64,000 bases of DNA, from contig JARIAR010000004.1 in NCBI GenBank assembly GCA_029257805.1, positions 37,034-101,033 of the forward strand, given 5' to 3'. Of the stretch, positions 25,945 to 35,242 are shown piece after piece. Made by a program: the position numbers and the translations under genes. The notes under the pieces were generated by a model. It saw only the letters and a program-made list of their open reading frames with translations. It was not told the origin of the DNA and ran no database searches. This DNA is from Blautia sp. (GTDB lineage Bacteria > Bacillota > Clostridia > Lachnospirales > Lachnospiraceae). The stretch's first letter is position 1. Each line of letters opens with the position of its first letter.

Positions 25945-28164
25945 CTACGCAAAATCAAACTGTATGTATATTTTCCGAAAACCGGAATTAATTTCCATGT
26001 ATTTTTCAATCTTATCCTTTATATGAACAAGAATCTCATAATCTATATGTTTTAAATAGAGAACCTGCTTATATATATCTTTTACCTTTCCAACAGGCGC
26101 TGATGCCGGTCCGATTATATGCAGATCTTTATCCGGATGTATTTTACGGATAAACTGCCCAATATAATACATTCCTTTCGAAAGGCGTTCCTCATCCTCA
26201 CATGCCCCCAGTACAGCCATCATATGAGATGCCGGAGGATAGTCCAGCAGAATACGATAACTCATCTCTTCCTGATAAAATTCTTCGTAATTTTGAACAG
26301 CTGCCGCTTGAATGCTGTAATGTTCGGGATGATACGTCTGAATAATCGCTTTTCCGCTTTTCTTCCCTCTTCCAGAACGTCCTACCGCCTGTGTCAGAAG
26401 TTGATACGTTCGCTCCGCACATCGATAATCGGAAACATTCAACGACATATCCGCTGCAATAATTCCAACAAGCGTCACATGAGGAAAATCATGTCCTTTC
26501 ACGATCATCTGGGTTCCGATCAAAATATCCGCATTATGCTCTGAAAATGTTTTCAGGATACTTTCGTAACTTCCCTTACTTCGTGTAGTATCGTAATCCA
26601 TACGAAGTACCCTTGCGTCAGGAAAATATTTTTTTATCACCTGCTCAATCTGCTGCGTTCCTGCTTTAAATCCTCCAATATAAGGAGAACTGCAAACCGG
26701 ACAGGTATCCGGCTTTCTGATTTCATAGCCACAATAATGACAAATCAATTTGCCGTTATTGTGCTGTGAAAGAGAAACATCACAATGCGGGCACTTCATC
26801 ACATGACCGCAGGAACGACAAGACACAAAACCGGCATATCCTCTTCTATTTAAAAAGAGCATCACCTGCTCATTCTGCTCCAGACATTTTTGAATTTCCT
26901 GGTGAAGACTTCTGCTTAAAACAGAACGATTCCCTGCTTTTAATTCTTCCCGTAAATCTATAATTGATACTTCAGGAAGAGGACGTTCTTCATACCTGCT
27001 TTCAAGACGGATCAGTGCATATTCTCCTTTTTCCGCCCGGCTGTATGCTTCCAGAGACGGGGTCGCAGACCCCATTATTACATTGGCTCCTTCCATCTGT
27101 GCCCGATGTACTGCCGTTTCACGTGCATGATATCTTGGGCTATTCTCGCTTTTGTATGTTGGTTCATGTTCTTCATCAATTACAATAAGACCAAGTTTTG
27201 GAAAAGGAGTAAAAAGAGCCGATCTTGGTCCTACCATAATACTGATTTCACCACGCTTTGCTCTTTTAAACTGATCGTAGCGTTCTCCCTGAGAAAGCTT
27301 CGAATTCAAGACAGATACCTGTTCTCCAAATCTTCCGTAAAAACGCCGAACTGTCTGATATGTTAAAGCAATTTCAGGAATTAACACAATTGCCTGTTTT
27401 CCTGCATCTATGGTTTTTTGGATCAGTTCCATATATACCTGAGTCTTACCGCTTCCTGTTACACCACATAAAAGAACCGGCTTATTCGCTTTCCATCCCT
27501 GCAAAACTTCATTTACAGCATTTTGCTGCTGTTCTGTCAGCTTTACAACACTTTCTTCCGAAATCATTTCAGCGGAAACAGACGACCGGTATACCTCGTT
27601 GCTTTGTACACGAAGAATCCCTCTGTCCTCAAAGTATTTCAATACCGGCAAAGAGGTTCCCAGATTTTTTACTGCTTCCGTATAATCAATACTTTTCTCT
27701 TCGCTTTCCAAAACAGCCCTTAAAAGCCGCTCTCTCGCCTTATACCGTGTGTGGGAAAGTTCTGCTAAAAGGTTTTGCGCCTCCTCTGGCCCCGTAATCA
27801 GAACAATTTTACGCTTTTCTTTAGCCCGAACACTTTCCTGAATAGGCAGGACAGTTTTCAAAGCCTGGATCATCGTCGCTCCATACTGTTCTTTCATCCA
27901 TGCGGCCAGTGCGATCAGCTTTGACTCTGTTGTATCTTCGTTACTGCAAATTTCATGAATTTCCTTTATTTTATCTGACTGAAAAGCAGGTGTGTGAGAA
28001 AATCCGGTGACATACCCTTTTCTCATACGATTTCCATTTCCAAATGGAACAGAAACTACCATTCCGGTTTTTATTTCCCGTTCCAGTCTTTCTGGTACTT
28101 TATATTGAAAACTTCGATCTAGTTTTTCGTGAGAAATGTCAATAATTATATCCGCATAAATCAT
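25945..28164 (-). CDS. priA: Primosomal replication restart helicase PriA
   Basis: 739 residues. An N-terminal DNA-binding domain is followed by a helicase core with LLCGVTGSGKTQVYMEL (Walker A), VIDEEHE (DEEH box) and GSATPSLEAY. A zinc-binding insertion has paired cysteines (SCRSCGHVMKCPHC and CHYCGYE/CPVC); motifs IGTQMIVKGHDFPHVTLVG and QAVGRSGRG follow. It restarts stalled replication forks. First gene after murE in the run. Confidence 0.98.
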   Translation of the reverse strand: MIYADIIIDISHEKLDRSFQYKVPERLEREIKTGMVVSVPFGNGNRMRKGYVTGFSHTPAFQSDKIKEIHEICSNEDTTESKLIALAAWMKEQYGATMIQALKTVLPIQESVRAKEKRKIVLITGPEEAQNLLAELSHTRYKARERLLRAVLESEEKSIDYTEAVKNLGTSLPVLKYFEDRGILRVQSNEVYRSSVSAEMISEESVVKLTEQQQNAVNEVLQGWKANKPVLLCGVTGSGKTQVYMELIQKTIDAGKQAIVLIPEIALTYQTVRRFYGRFGEQVSVLNSKLSQGERYDQFKRAKRGEISIMVGPRSALFTPFPKLGLIVIDEEHEPTYKSENSPRYHARETAVHRAQMEGANVIMGSATPSLEAYSRAEKGEYALIRLESRYEERPLPEVSIIDLREELKAGNRSVLSRSLHQEIQKCLEQNEQVMLFLNRRGYAGFVSCRSCGHVMKCPHCDVSLSQHNNGKLICHYCGYEIRKPDTCPVCSSPYIGGFKAGTQQIEQVIKKYFPDARVLRMDYDTTRSKGSYESILKTFSEHNADILIGTQMIVKGHDFPHVTLVGIIAADMSLNVSDYRCAERTYQLLTQAVGRSGRGKKSGKAIIQTYHPEHYSIQAAAVQNYEEFYQEEMSYRILLDYPPASHMMAVLGACEDEERLSKGMYYIGQFIRKIHPDKDLHIIGPASAPVGKVKDIYKQVLYLKHIDYEILVHIKDKIEKYMEINSGFRKIYIQFDFA

Positions 28165-28177
28165 GTATCTGCACTTT

Positions 28178-29635
28178 CTATTTTTCTGCCAGAATTTCTG
28201 CTATTAATACCCTCTCGTCCATAGGATATTTTACGCCTTTGATCTCCTGATAATCTTCATGGCCTTTTCCTGCCAAAATCACAATATCTCCTGGTTCGCC
28301 GTGAGAAATCGCATAGGCAATGGCTTCCTTCCTATCTGCAATTTCTACGTATTTTCCATTTGTTTTCTGTATTCCGGTTTTAATATCATCTATGATCGCC
28401 TGTGGCTCTTCATTTCGCGGATTATCTGAAGTTATGATCGTTAAATCCGCCAGTCTTCCGGAAACTTCTCCCATTTCATAACGGCGAAGTCTGGAACGAT
28501 TTCCACCACAACCAAACAGGCAGACGAGTCTGTGGGGATGATACTCTCTCAGGGTGCTTAAAAGACTTTCCAAAGCCATTGCATTATGCGCATAATCAAT
28601 CATCAAAGTAAACTCATCAGACACTTTTACCATTTCGATTCTGCCCTTTACTTTGGCCACTTTTAATGCCTTCATTATATTTTCCTGAGATACCTGAAAA
28701 TGTCTGCAGATTGCAATAGCAGTAAGAGAATTATAGATACTAAATTTACCTGGAATGTCAATTTCCACCGGAAAATCCATTAGTCCCTTTAAGTGGTAAG
28801 AAATCCCAAGATATCCTTTGCCGTTTACAAGTCTTGCATCCTCCGCACGAAGGTCTGCTTTCGGAGAAAATCCGTATGTTTCCAGTTCGCATGTATGTCC
28901 TTCTACAATCTGCTCAAAATGAACATCGTCACGATTCACAATTCCCACGCGGCACTGCTTCAAAAGCATTGCCTTACAGGAAAGATAATGCTCAAAATCT
29001 CTGTGCTCATTAGGGCCGATATGATCTGGTTCAATATTTGTAAAGATGCCAAAATCAAATACAAATCCCTGTGTTCTGTGAAGCATAAGTCCCTGAGAAG
29101 AAACTTCCATTACCACACAATCACATCCCGCTTGCACCATTTCATAAAAATATTGCTGAACAACAAAGGATTCTGGGGTTGTATTTGCTGCCGGGATCAC
29201 CTTATCGCCAATAATCGCCTCTATCGTTCCAATAAGCCCCACTTTATATCCCGCATTCTCTAAAATGGATTTTACCATATAAGTTGTTGTTGTTTTTCCT
29301 TTTGTTCCTGTAATACCGATCGTTTTCAGTTTTTCTGCCGGATAACCAAAATATGCTGCGGAAATAAATGCCATGGCATACCGGCTATCTTTTACAAGAA
29401 TCACGGTTACATCATCCGGAACTTCTACTTCTTCTTCTACCACCAGTGTTTTTGCACCTTTTTCAAGTACATCCGGAATGAATTTATGACCGTCCACAAC
29501 AGCACCGCGAATGCAGATAAACATGGAACCTTCTTCCACTTTTCTGGAATCGTAAACAACTGTTGTAACATCGCGCTCTATAGTTCCCTGTAAACATGTG
29601 TATTCCAAACGTTCTACTAAGGATGATACCTTCAT
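28178..29635 (-). CDS. murE: UDP-MurNAc-tripeptide synthetase, meso-DAP type
   Basis: 485 residues from the ATG at 29635, preceded by AGGAGGAAA; the longer frame to 29704 has no ribosome site. Mur ligase motifs: GITGTKGKTTTTYMVKSIL, MEVSSQGLMLHRT, NIEPDHIGPNEH and the C-terminal TSDNPRNEEP. The DNPR signature is that of enzymes adding meso-diaminopimelate, so the peptidoglycan is predicted to be DAP-type. The gene is detached from the dcw cluster and stands upstream of priA. Confidence 0.96.
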   Translation of the reverse strand: MKVSSLVERLEYTCLQGTIERDVTTVVYDSRKVEEGSMFICIRGAVVDGHKFIPDVLEKGAKTLVVEEEVEVPDDVTVILVKDSRYAMAFISAAYFGYPAEKLKTIGITGTKGKTTTTYMVKSILENAGYKVGLIGTIEAIIGDKVIPAANTTPESFVVQQYFYEMVQAGCDCVVMEVSSQGLMLHRTQGFVFDFGIFTNIEPDHIGPNEHRDFEHYLSCKAMLLKQCRVGIVNRDDVHFEQIVEGHTCELETYGFSPKADLRAEDARLVNGKGYLGISYHLKGLMDFPVEIDIPGKFSIYNSLTAIAICRHFQVSQENIMKALKVAKVKGRIEMVKVSDEFTLMIDYAHNAMALESLLSTLREYHPHRLVCLFGCGGNRSRLRRYEMGEVSGRLADLTIITSDNPRNEEPQAIIDDIKTGIQKTNGKYVEIADRKEAIAYAISHGEPGDIVILAGKGHEDYQEIKGVKYPMDERVLIAEILAEK

Positions 29636-29719
29636 AATTATTTCCTCCTGCTCCTCCTTTTGTCCAAGCAAACCGGAGGGATTTATTCTTTTATAGAATA
29701 GCACACCTCCCCTTTGTTT

Positions 29720-31294
29720 TCAATGTTTCCTTTTTCCTTTCCCTATAGCAAGCAGACCTGCCAAAACCATAAAAGATATAAAAAGAAGCACTGCTTTTTT
29801 ACCTGGCTCCATGGTATCTCCTGTCTTTGGAATATCTGCAATCTGCTCAGTTCCAGCTACTTCTTCCCGGATTTCTTTTAAAGGTGTAACAACAGGTAGT
29901 TCGATCTGAACCCCTGTCTGAGCCGTTACCTCTCTTTCCCCTGTTTCTTTTGTTAAAACAATCACCTCATTAAAAAGTTCCCCTTTAATCCCTTCCTTGG
30001 GAAGCTCAACTATTGCCTTTAGCGTAATGGTATCTCCTGCTTCTAAAAGAGGAATAAACGCTTTATTCTTATTTTTATTTAGTTTCACACCATCTTTTTC
30101 TACAAAATGCGCACATATCCCTTCCTTTAAAAAGTGTTCTGTTGTAACAATAGAGTGAAGGGGAAGTTCCCCTGTATTACGAATACATATTTGATAAGAA
30201 ATTTCATCCCCCGGAACAGCAACGGAACAATCTGCAGTCTTTTCCACCATAAAATCTGCTCTCAGTTCCTGAACCTCTGTGGAAACCTCTGTTTCTCTTA
30301 TTGCCCTCTCCGTTTTTGCAGTCACCGTATGAGTTAATCTCCCCTTTTGCTCCGGCAGCAGGTTTGCCACAATATACAAAGAAACAGACTGACCTGGTTC
30401 CAACAAAAGCAAACGTGCCTTTTCCCCATTTACTTCTAAATTAGACGCCGGCTGCCATTCCCAGGTGACTTTTGGACATGAAAACACATTGGTTAATAAA
30501 ATATCCGTAAGACTCTGATCCCCTGTATTCGTAAGACACACCTGATAAACAGCTGCCTCTCCTGCCTTTAGCCTCTCTCCCTGCAACATTACAGAAACCA
30601 TAAAATCCTCTTTCGGATACGTTTTTTCCAAACATGGTATGGACACTTCTCCGGAAGAAGCATATATTTCCCCGTCTTTTTTTATAACAGCCTGTACACC
30701 GGCCTGCCCTCTCTCCTCTCCCAGAGAAGGGTTCCCATTTACAGGATAGGATTTGAAAAATGCATCATCCTCTGATTGTCCGTAATCTTCTCTCAAAGTA
30801 ACCGGAAGCACAATTTGTATTCTTTCTTCCTTTATCATTGACTTCTTTATTTTTATTACTACTTTTTCTATAAAATCTTCCTGCCCTTTTGCATTTATAA
30901 TAGAAAGTTTTTCTACTACTGCATTTTCTCTGGAAAATTTCTCTTCTGATAATTTAAAATACTCTGAAATATAATTGGTAATCTCGAGCATCTCCTCATC
31001 ATTTTCTTCACCTAAAAGATCATCAGAGCCTTCTGCAGACAACTCTGCCTCCAGACTGCCATCTGTAATTTCCTCTTGCTGATCTCTGCTGTTTTCCCAA
31101 GAAACCTCGGTTATAATTTCTGCCTCGCTCTGTTTTTCATCAATCCAGTTCGCTCTCTGACTCAAAAAAATCTCTGGATTTTCCACATCTGCTGCTAAAA
31201 TATTTTCTGTCTTTCCCCAGTTTCCACAAAAAATCCCGACACAAATTCCCAAAACAACAAACTTCCATGTCTGTTTCCCTATTCTTTTTTTCAT
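29720..31294 (-). CDS. Cell-wall-anchored surface protein with DUF11-like repeats and IPKTG sorting signal
   Basis: 524 residues: a signal peptide (basic start, then FVVLGICVGIFCGNWG), an acidic Glu-rich N-region, two or three beta-sandwich repeats resembling the DUF11/conserved-repeat family (segments with VCLTNTGDQSLTDILLTN and ICIRNTGELPLHSIV), then IPKTGD, a hydrophobic segment and a GKGKRKH tail. That is a sortase sorting signal with Ile in place of Leu. It should be covalently attached to peptidoglycan. No sortase gene is in the window. Function unknown; such repeats usually serve as stalk modules. AAGGAG precedes the ATG. Confidence 0.8.
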   Translation of the reverse strand: MKKRIGKQTWKFVVLGICVGIFCGNWGKTENILAADVENPEIFLSQRANWIDEKQSEAEIITEVSWENSRDQQEEITDGSLEAELSAEGSDDLLGEENDEEMLEITNYISEYFKLSEEKFSRENAVVEKLSIINAKGQEDFIEKVVIKIKKSMIKEERIQIVLPVTLREDYGQSEDDAFFKSYPVNGNPSLGEERGQAGVQAVIKKDGEIYASSGEVSIPCLEKTYPKEDFMVSVMLQGERLKAGEAAVYQVCLTNTGDQSLTDILLTNVFSCPKVTWEWQPASNLEVNGEKARLLLLEPGQSVSLYIVANLLPEQKGRLTHTVTAKTERAIRETEVSTEVQELRADFMVEKTADCSVAVPGDEISYQICIRNTGELPLHSIVTTEHFLKEGICAHFVEKDGVKLNKNKNKAFIPLLEAGDTITLKAIVELPKEGIKGELFNEVIVLTKETGEREVTAQTGVQIELPVVTPLKEIREEVAGTEQIADIPKTGDTMEPGKKAVLLFISFMVLAGLLAIGKGKRKH

Positions 31295-31641
31295 TTTCTC
31301 TCCTTATATAATATCCGGATAAAAAGTTACGCTTCAACTTTATCTCCCAACAGACATAGGCATTCTCCCCTTTCCTATTCTTTTTATGTTTCATGGATTT
31401 TTCTGCCGAACGGCATTAAAAGAAGTGGTTCATATTTGCAGAACGCAAACATGAGATACATACACTCTAGCATCTTCCAGAATAAAATACAAGTATTCTG
31501 CACAGAATTCAAACTTTTTAAAAATTATTTATAAATTTCCCATTTCTTTTAGATTCTCGACATACTTTGCACACATTTTCCACCTATAATAAATCTTGGA
31601 TAGATGAAAACCACTCTCTATCTCCCCCCTCAAAAAGTAAA
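31295..31641. other. Intergenic region with short inverted repeats, no supported gene
   Basis: I see no coding frame with a ribosome site here. It holds an inverted repeat TGCCG/CGGCA (31404-31415), a second one with 7-base arms CAGAATA/TATTCTG (31478-31500), and a lone TATAAT on the plus strand at 31585-31590 that lacks a good -35. Confidence 0.5.
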
Positions 31642-31687
31642 GGAAAACAGCCGCTTGCTGAAATGCAGGCGGCTTTTCCTTTTTTTC
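31642..31687 (+). terminator. Intrinsic terminator with no gene in front of it
   Basis: GGAAAA (31642-31647) and GCCGC (31650-31654) pair with GCGGC (31669-31673) and TTTTCC (31674-31679), followed by a run of T. It precedes the carK promoter (31714-31742), so it cannot be that gene's attenuator. It may end a short RNA starting near 31597. Confidence 0.7.
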
Positions 31688-31713
31688 ACTCTTATATAAG
31701 ATGACAAATGCTA

Positions 31714-31742
31714 TTGCAATTCCAACATCAGTCTTTTATAAT
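31714..31742 (+). promoter_or_regulatory. Sigma-A promoter of the carbamate kinase gene
   Basis: TTGCAA (31714-31719), 17-base spacer, TATAAT (31737-31742). The start codon is 38 bases further on. Confidence 0.75.
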
Positions 31743-31779
31743 ATTTCATATATTATCTGACAGAAACGAGGTATATCCT

Positions 31780-32709
31780 ATGAGCGAAAAAACTGTAGTA
31801 GTTGCCCTTGGACATAGAGCACTGGGAACTACACTTCCACAACAAAAAGAAGCTTCCAAAGCCGCTGCAAAAGTTATTGCAGATTTGGTAGAAGAAGGCG
31901 CACATGTCGTTATTTCCCATAGCAATGGTCCCCAGGTTGGCATGATTCATACCGCCATGAATGAATTTGGTAAGGCACATCCTGACTACACCTTTGCCCC
32001 TATGTCTGTATGCTCTGCAATGAGCCAGGGCTATATCGGATACGATCTTCAAAATGCAATCCGCTCCGAGCTTCTTTCCCGCGGTATTTATAAACCAGTA
32101 AGCACTGTACTGACTCAGGTTGTGATTGATCCTTATGACGATGCTTTTGCAGAACCTGAAAAGATTATCGGCCGTATTTTAAACGAAGAAGAAGCAGAAG
32201 CAGAAGAAGAGAAAGGAAACTTTGTCACACCAGTACCGGGAGGCTATCGCAGAATCCTTGCCGCACCAAAACCACAGCGTATCGTTGAGTTGGAAACAAT
32301 CCGTACTTTAGCTGATGCAGGACAGATTGTTATTGCTGCAGGAGGCGGCGGTATTCCTGTTTTAGAACAGGGAATTGAACTCCATGGTGCAAGCGCCATT
32401 ATCGAAAAAGATCTGGCTGCCGGATGTCTGGCAGAAGAATTAAATGCCGATACTCTTATGATCCTGACCAGTGTAGAAAAGGTCAGCTTAAATCTTGGAA
32501 AAGATAATGAAGAATTTCTGGATACTATCTCTGTGGAACAGGCACAGGAATACATGGATGCTGATCAGTTTGCTCCCGGTTCCATGTTGCCTAAATTCCA
32601 GGCCGGCATTTCTTTCCTGAAAAAAGGGCAGAACCGCCGTACCATTATTACAGATATCGCTCATGGAAAAGATGGATATCTTGAAAAGACAGGAACAATC
32701 ATTAAATAA
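31780..32709 (+). CDS. Carbamate kinase-like protein (YqeA-like)
   Basis: 309 residues from the ATG at 31780, with GAGGT eight bases ahead. Overall strongly like carbamate kinases, in particular E. coli YqeA: SHSNGPQVGMI, PMSVCSAMSQGYIGYDLQNA, GGGGIPV, and ILTSVEKV. However, the near-universal N-terminal phosphate-binding motif ALGGNAL reads ALGHRAL here. Carbamate kinases make ATP from carbamoyl phosphate and ADP in fermentative arginine or purine breakdown. No arcA/arcB, ygeW or other partner gene is adjacent, so substrate and pathway are uncertain. Monocistronic, with its own promoter and terminator. Confidence 0.85.
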   Translation: MSEKTVVVALGHRALGTTLPQQKEASKAAAKVIADLVEEGAHVVISHSNGPQVGMIHTAMNEFGKAHPDYTFAPMSVCSAMSQGYIGYDLQNAIRSELLSRGIYKPVSTVLTQVVIDPYDDAFAEPEKIIGRILNEEEAEAEEEKGNFVTPVPGGYRRILAAPKPQRIVELETIRTLADAGQIVIAAGGGGIPVLEQGIELHGASAIIEKDLAAGCLAEELNADTLMILTSVEKVSLNLGKDNEEFLDTISVEQAQEYMDADQFAPGSMLPKFQAGISFLKKGQNRRTIITDIAHGKDGYLEKTGTIIK

Positions 32710-32736
32710 TCAAAAATGGACTGTTGCATAAGAGAA

Positions 32737-32786
32737 ACGCCCCCCAAGGTCAGATTAAAAATCTAACGATTGGGAGGGCGTTTTTT
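32737..32786 (+). terminator. Intrinsic terminator after the carbamate kinase gene
   Basis: ACGCCCCCCAA (32737-32747) pairs with TTGGGAGGGCGT (32770-32781) with one bulge; a run of six T follows. Confidence 0.88.
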
Positions 32787-32837
32787 ATATCTGAATATAG
32801 CTACGGATTTCACAACAATTTCTCTGCTTTAGCTATA

Positions 32838-32873
32838 CAAAAATAGCGTAGCAGCCATTAAAACTGCTACGCT
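32838..32873 (-). terminator. Intrinsic terminator after nrdD
   Basis: AGCGTAGCAG (32845-32854) and CTGCTACGCT (32864-32873) form a perfect 10-base stem. On the minus strand it is followed by ATTTTTG. It ends the nrdD transcript, so no nrdG gene follows in the same unit. Confidence 0.85.
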
Positions 32874-32920
32874 TAAAAGTTCAACTTTTAGGAGAACACC
32901 TCAAGCAATGCCCTCTTTTT

Positions 32921-35056
32921 TTACATTGATTTTCGTTCTGCAATTTCAGCCATTTTTGCTTCATTTAAACGGGTATCCCCATGCACACGACTATAAGAAA
33001 GATAGCCATTCATACGATCAATTTTTGTAAGATTGCTGGAACCACATACAGGACACACATCCATCTCCAATTCTTCATGCCCACAATCATCACAATACGC
33101 AAGAGAAAGATTTACTCCCTCATAATATCCAAGTGCCATTGCTCTCCGGATCAGTGTACGGATAGCTTCACGATTATAATCGATCGGATAGCGTACATAT
33201 TGAATTTTGCCGCCATTACACAGTTCCCAGAAACGTCCTTCCAAATCCTGCTTTTCAATTGGGGTTACATCCTCTGTCACATGACAATGGAAACTATTGC
33301 TTACATATGGACGATCGGAAACGCCTTCTACAATTCCATATATTTTACGGAACTGTTCTACCTGAAGACCACAAAGACTTTCTGCCGGTGTTCCGTAAAT
33401 AGCATATAAGTAACCGTCCTCTTTTTTAAACTGCTCTACTTTATCATTGATATAGCGAAGCACTTCAAGTGCAAACTGACCGTCTTCTGTAATGGATTTC
33501 CCATTATAAAGTTCCTGCAATTCATTCAATGCCGTAATACCAAAGGAAGCTGTCATTGGCTTCAAAATCTTCCCGATTTTTTCATCCGGTTTCAGATGTC
33601 CACCGTAAAAACCACCTTCACAGTATGCAAGAGGATTTGTCGATGCGCGCATTTGTCCCAGATATTCATATGTACGAATATGAAGGCTCCGGATCATCTC
33701 AAGATAAAAGTCCAATACTTCATAAAAATCTCTGTTCTCTGCTCTTGCTTTTGCAAGGATCATAGGAAGATGAAGGCTGACTGCTCCTACATTGAATCTT
33801 CCCACAAATACCGGAACATCATTTTCATCGGCCGGTTCCATACCGCCTCTTTCATACCATGGACTTAAAAAAGCACGACATCCCATAGGACTGATCACTT
33901 TTTTGTATTTTTTGTACATGCTGGAAATATAACCTTCTCCTGACATGGAAAGCCAGTCCGGATACATTGTTTTTGCAGAGCAATCCACACCTGCCTCAAA
34001 TACATCTTCACAGCATTTTCCTTTTCCGTGAATATTCTCATCATACAAAAATACAATTTTAGGGAAAAGCACCGGTTTCTTACGTCCTTCTTTCCCCTGT
34101 CCACCCTGGTGTACATGAAGAAGGGAAATGGTACACATTTTTTCAAATTGTTCTGTTCCAAGTCCAAGTGTTACCGTTACAAAAGGATAGTCTCCTCTGG
34201 AAGAACCAACTGTATTTAATTTATATTCAATTCCCTGCCATCCCTGATCGTAATCACGGCGCACCTTATCAAGTGCATATTCGATTGCTTTCTCTTCTCT
34301 TCCAGTCCAGCTCTCATCTGAATATTTTATAAATTCCTGAACGTATTTATCATAACTTTTCCGTGCATACGGAGCAAGAATTTTATCCACTTCCGGCACC
34401 GTAAATCCGCCATACTGCTGTGCAGCCGTGCTTAAAATAATATCTCCCATAACATCAAAAGCAGTATCCAGGGTTTTGGGTTCATTATACCACACATTTC
34501 CCATTTCAAATCCGCCGCTTAATACAGATGCTACGTCAAAAAGACAACAGTTCATTGTATCCAGACGTGCAGACTGATCATGAATATAGATATATCCATC
34601 CTTACATGCCTGCAGTTCGTTTCGATTCATAAAGAATTTCCGATAAAGCTCTTTATTCAGTTCATTAAAGATCAGACTTCTCTTCGTTGCAACAAGCGCA
34701 CTGTCTGTATTTGCATTGCTTTTATCCCCAATATAACGGATTGCCTGACTTTTTGTATATACATCATCCATCATATGAATAAAATCCAATTTATAATTCC
34801 GGTAATCACGATAGCTTTTTGCAACAGCCGGATTCACACGCTCCAAAGCACCTTCTACAATGTTGTGCATCTCCTGGATCTGAATTTCATTTTTCCCAAG
34901 AGAATCTGCATGCTCCTGAGCAAAACGGCAGATAAAATCCTTCTCTTCGTCTGAAAATGTATACAGAATACGTGCAGCTGACTTATTTACTGCTGCTACG
35001 ATTTTCAGCGGATTAAACTCCTCTTTTGTTCCATCCTTCTTAATGACGTAAATCAT
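32921..35056 (-). CDS. nrdD: Anaerobic (class III) ribonucleoside-triphosphate reductase
   Basis: 711 residues. An N-terminal ATP-cone (about 3-90) is followed by the large barrel with LDTMNCCLFDV and the reductase body, a C-terminal zinc ribbon (CDDCGHEE...CPVCGSSN) and the glycyl-radical loop RMNGYLS with the radical Gly at about residue 684. It makes dNTPs from NTPs under anaerobiosis after activation by NrdG. The activase gene is not adjacent; a terminator follows nrdD directly. Two candidate NrdR boxes lie in the promoter region. Confidence 0.97.
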   Translation of the reverse strand: MIYVIKKDGTKEEFNPLKIVAAVNKSAARILYTFSDEEKDFICRFAQEHADSLGKNEIQIQEMHNIVEGALERVNPAVAKSYRDYRNYKLDFIHMMDDVYTKSQAIRYIGDKSNANTDSALVATKRSLIFNELNKELYRKFFMNRNELQACKDGYIYIHDQSARLDTMNCCLFDVASVLSGGFEMGNVWYNEPKTLDTAFDVMGDIILSTAAQQYGGFTVPEVDKILAPYARKSYDKYVQEFIKYSDESWTGREEKAIEYALDKVRRDYDQGWQGIEYKLNTVGSSRGDYPFVTVTLGLGTEQFEKMCTISLLHVHQGGQGKEGRKKPVLFPKIVFLYDENIHGKGKCCEDVFEAGVDCSAKTMYPDWLSMSGEGYISSMYKKYKKVISPMGCRAFLSPWYERGGMEPADENDVPVFVGRFNVGAVSLHLPMILAKARAENRDFYEVLDFYLEMIRSLHIRTYEYLGQMRASTNPLAYCEGGFYGGHLKPDEKIGKILKPMTASFGITALNELQELYNGKSITEDGQFALEVLRYINDKVEQFKKEDGYLYAIYGTPAESLCGLQVEQFRKIYGIVEGVSDRPYVSNSFHCHVTEDVTPIEKQDLEGRFWELCNGGKIQYVRYPIDYNREAIRTLIRRAMALGYYEGVNLSLAYCDDCGHEELEMDVCPVCGSSNLTKIDRMNGYLSYSRVHGDTRLNEAKMAEIAERKSM

Positions 35057-35113
35057 ACCTTTTTTCTCCCAATTACTATATCTAGTTATATTTTTCGTAT
35101 ATTTTATTCATCT

Positions 35114-35160
35114 CACCCATATATGGTGCTCTAAAGAGTATAGCATAACCATATGGAAAA
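35114..35160 (-). promoter_or_regulatory. Candidate NrdR operator pair and extended -10 promoter of nrdD
   Basis: Two palindromes, CCATATATGG (35117-35126, within a longer CACC..GGTG dyad) and CCATATGG (35149-35156), have centres 31 bases apart, three helical turns. NrdR is known to bind pairs of ~16-base AT-cored palindromes at this spacing. On the minus strand an extended -10 (TGCTATACT, with TATACT at 35143-35138) lies between them, so the boxes would cover the spacer and the region after the start site. Confidence 0.55.
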
Positions 35161-35242
35161 GGGAAGAGGAAAAATTGATTATTTCAGTTGCACCATTTGC
35201 ACTTTTGTTTCCGTCACGATCCTGATATTACTAAGAAACAAA

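Noticed and set aside
31300..31325. TTGAAG-N18-TATTAT as promoter of the IPKTG protein gene
   Set aside because: The -10 would put the start site inside the ribosome binding site; not credible.
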